This document shows, piece by piece, positions 61,827-64,000 of a stretch of DNA of 64,000 nt (the first letter of the stretch is position 1; each line of letters begins with the position of its first letter). The position numbers were made by a program, and so were the translations under genes. The notes under the pieces were generated by a model. The model made no database searches. It was not told the origin of the DNA and was given only the letters and a program-made list of their open reading frames with translations. The DNA comes from Himantopus leucocephalus (lineage: Eukaryota; Chordata; Aves; Charadriiformes; Recurvirostridae), in assembly GCA_003993805.1 (NCBI GenBank), contig RSEF01000003.1, forward strand, positions 65,749,818-65,813,817, given 5' to 3'.

Positions 61827-64000
61827 GTAAGTGCCAATCACACCTTGCTCCTGGAAGGAGTCAAAGAGGTGCCCAGGGTGTTGAAGTTGGACATAGTAGG
61901 TGGTGGCAGTGGCACTGCTGGAATCCCTTCCGTGCTGTGACAACATGGCAGCGTGCCCCTCACATTTCACACCGCCCTTGTATCATAGTAACTGCTACTA
62001 GACAGGAGTTTAATAAGTCTCGTAGTAGTCATCTGAGCGAGGTAATTTCAGTGCTGTGACTCTGCCTTCTTGGTAAATAACATCCACAAGCCCTTTCTCC
62101 AATTCTTGGTACTTGCACACTTCAGATGATTAAATTACCGCAGGAGAATGTGGGCTGCTCAGCAGGCTAATAAAACATTACAAACTTTTTGAGGCTCTCG
62201 CACTAAGCATCAAATAAAAAGTAACCGTCTGCTTGAGCAAAAGTACCTCCAGGCCCAGGGTGCATTTACCAGAGCCTTTCTGCAGCAGCGTACTTCAGGC
62301 TCGTTCCCCTGCTGTGCAGTAGTAGAAGTATGGCTGTCGCTCACCTTCATTACCTCCTTGGTGTCTCATTTTTAACTCTGTTGCTGGGTACCACTGCTGG
62401 CTCTGTCTGCGTATGGAAGGGGGAAAAGCACCAGGGAGGGAGATTCCAGGTGGAAAGAACAAGCGTGGCTCTGCAAGCCCCGTGCTGTTGCTCTTTAATT
62501 GTTTTTTCCTCTCATAAATGAAGAGGGAGGGAGGGGAAAATGATCGGCGAGGAGGGAAAATGTGGTAGACGCAGAAGCTTCAGATATTAAAAAAATTAAA
62601 ATTTTTATGTACAGTCTAGAAAACTGAAGGAAATTGCAGTAATATGTCCATAGGAGTCTCCGTATGAAGTGTCCAGGCAGGTCAGAAAGGACCTAGAGAG
62701 GACAGTTAGATTGGTAGTCACTGAGGTGCACCAGAGCCATTGGAAAGGAGAAGAAGCCATGTTTACCCTTCCTTACATTTGGGTCTCTGCATTGACTAAA
62801 CAAACCCTAGCTAACAGGCAGCCTTGCCTTGGAGCCTTTTGAAGAAAATCTCACCTTCTACCTACGGTTACGAAAATTGCATATGCATCAAGTCAGAATG
62901 GGGACAAAGCAGGAGCTAATGAAATAGTACTGAAGCTGCTTGAGAACTGGATGCTTTTTATGATGGAAGAGACCATTGCCTCTTTTTAGTTCTTATCTAT
63001 AGATCTGTATGAAGCAAGCAAAGAAAAGTAAAAGGTAAATGCTGGATGCTCATCCATATTTCCCTCACCTGCTACAAATAATTCCCTTTGCTTTTGTTAG
63101 CTTCCAGCAGGCTAAATTGTAAGGAAATTTGTTTCATTCCCCAATAAATAAATTGGAGGGAAAAGTAAAATAGAAATATTAAATACAAAAATAGATCTTT
63201 ATTTTGGCCTTTACATTTTGACAGATAAGTAGAAGGTTGAGGGAAGAACACATTTTTTACTTTAACTTGATTTCTGTTTGTGAGAAAGTTTAATCCTAAA
63301 ATGGTTTTCTCTGGTATGATTTAAAACTTTGGATTTCTGTTCCTAGAGGGATTTGAGGGGAGGTTTTGGGGGGATTGCACTGCATTCTGTTGGGAAAGAG
63401 ATCTAGTGATTGTAAGATAGCCTCTGAGCTGCAGAATATTTAAACGGGTGCTTTACTATAAACTACTGGGATCACCAAAATAGTCAAGGGGCAATAAGTA
63501 TGCTCTGAAATACATTGTAGGGTTGGGATGAGGGCTACTCTGTGGTCTTCACAGACGTTTTAAATGAAAGTGGACAAGTAAATGGGCAGAATGCTAATTA
63601 GATAAGATGATATGGATAAACTTTGCGTGGCTTGCATTTAGATTGAAAAATTGTCTTTATGGAACGCTTATGGGAAGCCTCAACTCTCAGCTTTGCTCAT
63701 TCTTTACAACCTGTGTTTACAAAACAGCATCAACATATTTTACCTGGTGCTCGGGAATCTTCAAGAGGAGAGAGATCCCAGGGGATGTATTTGGGGATGG
63801 AGTGCTGGGGCTGCAGGACTAGAGTGAGCATATTTTATAGAACGAAACTGTCATTATTATATTTTCTAATTACATGCTAATATTGTTTAGAGTGATCTAA
63901 TACAACAGCAGCTGCATCCTCTCATGCAACCTTATGCTATTTCAGTATGTTTGCCTTTAAAATGACTGCACATTGTACAAAAAGGTCAGAAAACCCATTT
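61827..64000 (+). other. PTPRM: PTPRM intron, phase 0, 5' part
   Basis: The intron begins gtaagt. No exon or recognisable repeat is visible to the window end. I looked for the short following exon expected to begin ETKTQC and did not find it, so this intron continues beyond 64000. Confidence 0.8.

Noticed and set aside
61506..61970. Minus-strand open frame of 154 codons
   Set aside because: It is an antisense shadow of the PTPRM FN3-4 exon.
61827..64000. The short PTPRM exon expected next (ETKTQC)
   Set aside because: No in-frame match with splice sites was found; it most likely lies beyond the window.
1..64000. tRNA genes, CRISPR arrays or other small RNA genes
   Set aside because: Scanning by eye for tRNA B-box-like sequences, regularly spaced repeats and common snRNA sequences found none that I could support.

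Overview
The window is a stretch of a bird genome lying inside a single large, intron-rich gene on the + strand. The avian call rests on several fragments of CR1 retrotransposons (the main LINE of birds), with typical 3' ends carrying ATTCTATG-type repeats, on an LTR remnant of a type I recall from bird genomes, and on low overall repeat density. The sequence is AT-rich and eukaryotic, with GT-AG introns. It has no bacterial-type operons, and I saw no tRNA, rRNA or CRISPR features.

The gene is PTPRM (receptor-type protein tyrosine phosphatase mu, a homophilic cell adhesion receptor). Five consecutive exons are visible: 38616-38918, 49329-49438, 51333-51534, 54475-54580 and 61553-61826 (303, 110, 202, 106 and 274 bases). 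Their splice phases join without a break (1, 0, 1, 2, 0). Together they encode about 331 residues of the extracellular stalk: fibronectin type III repeat 2 (first exon), repeat 3 (second and third exons) and repeat 4 (fourth and fifth exons). The furin-type site RTKR, where the PTPmu precursor is cut into two non-covalently held subunits, lies in the fifth exon. The MAM, Ig and first FN3 exons lie upstream of the window. The short juxtamembrane exons, transmembrane segment and phosphatase domains lie downstream.

Layout: 1-38615 is one exon-free intron segment (at least 38.6 kb) with scattered CR1 pieces, an older CR1-like relic, homopolymer runs, a 100-N gap and some GC-rich patches. 38919-49328 is a 10.4 kb intron with a CpG-rich patch and a potential Z-DNA tract. 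49439-51332 holds the best preserved CR1, interrupted by a second 100-N gap, with an internally deleted LTR just after it. 51535-54474 and 54581-61552 are otherwise plain introns; the latter begins with an A-rich simple repeat and contains a 62-base perfectly alternating pyrimidine-purine tract. 61827-64000 is the start of the next intron.

I found no convincing undescribed biological system. The most checkable observations are an extra cysteine in FN3 repeat 2, two long alternating pyrimidine-purine tracts, a near-perfect 14-bp hairpin, the small CpG-rich patches, and the CR1/LTR cluster with its assembly gap.
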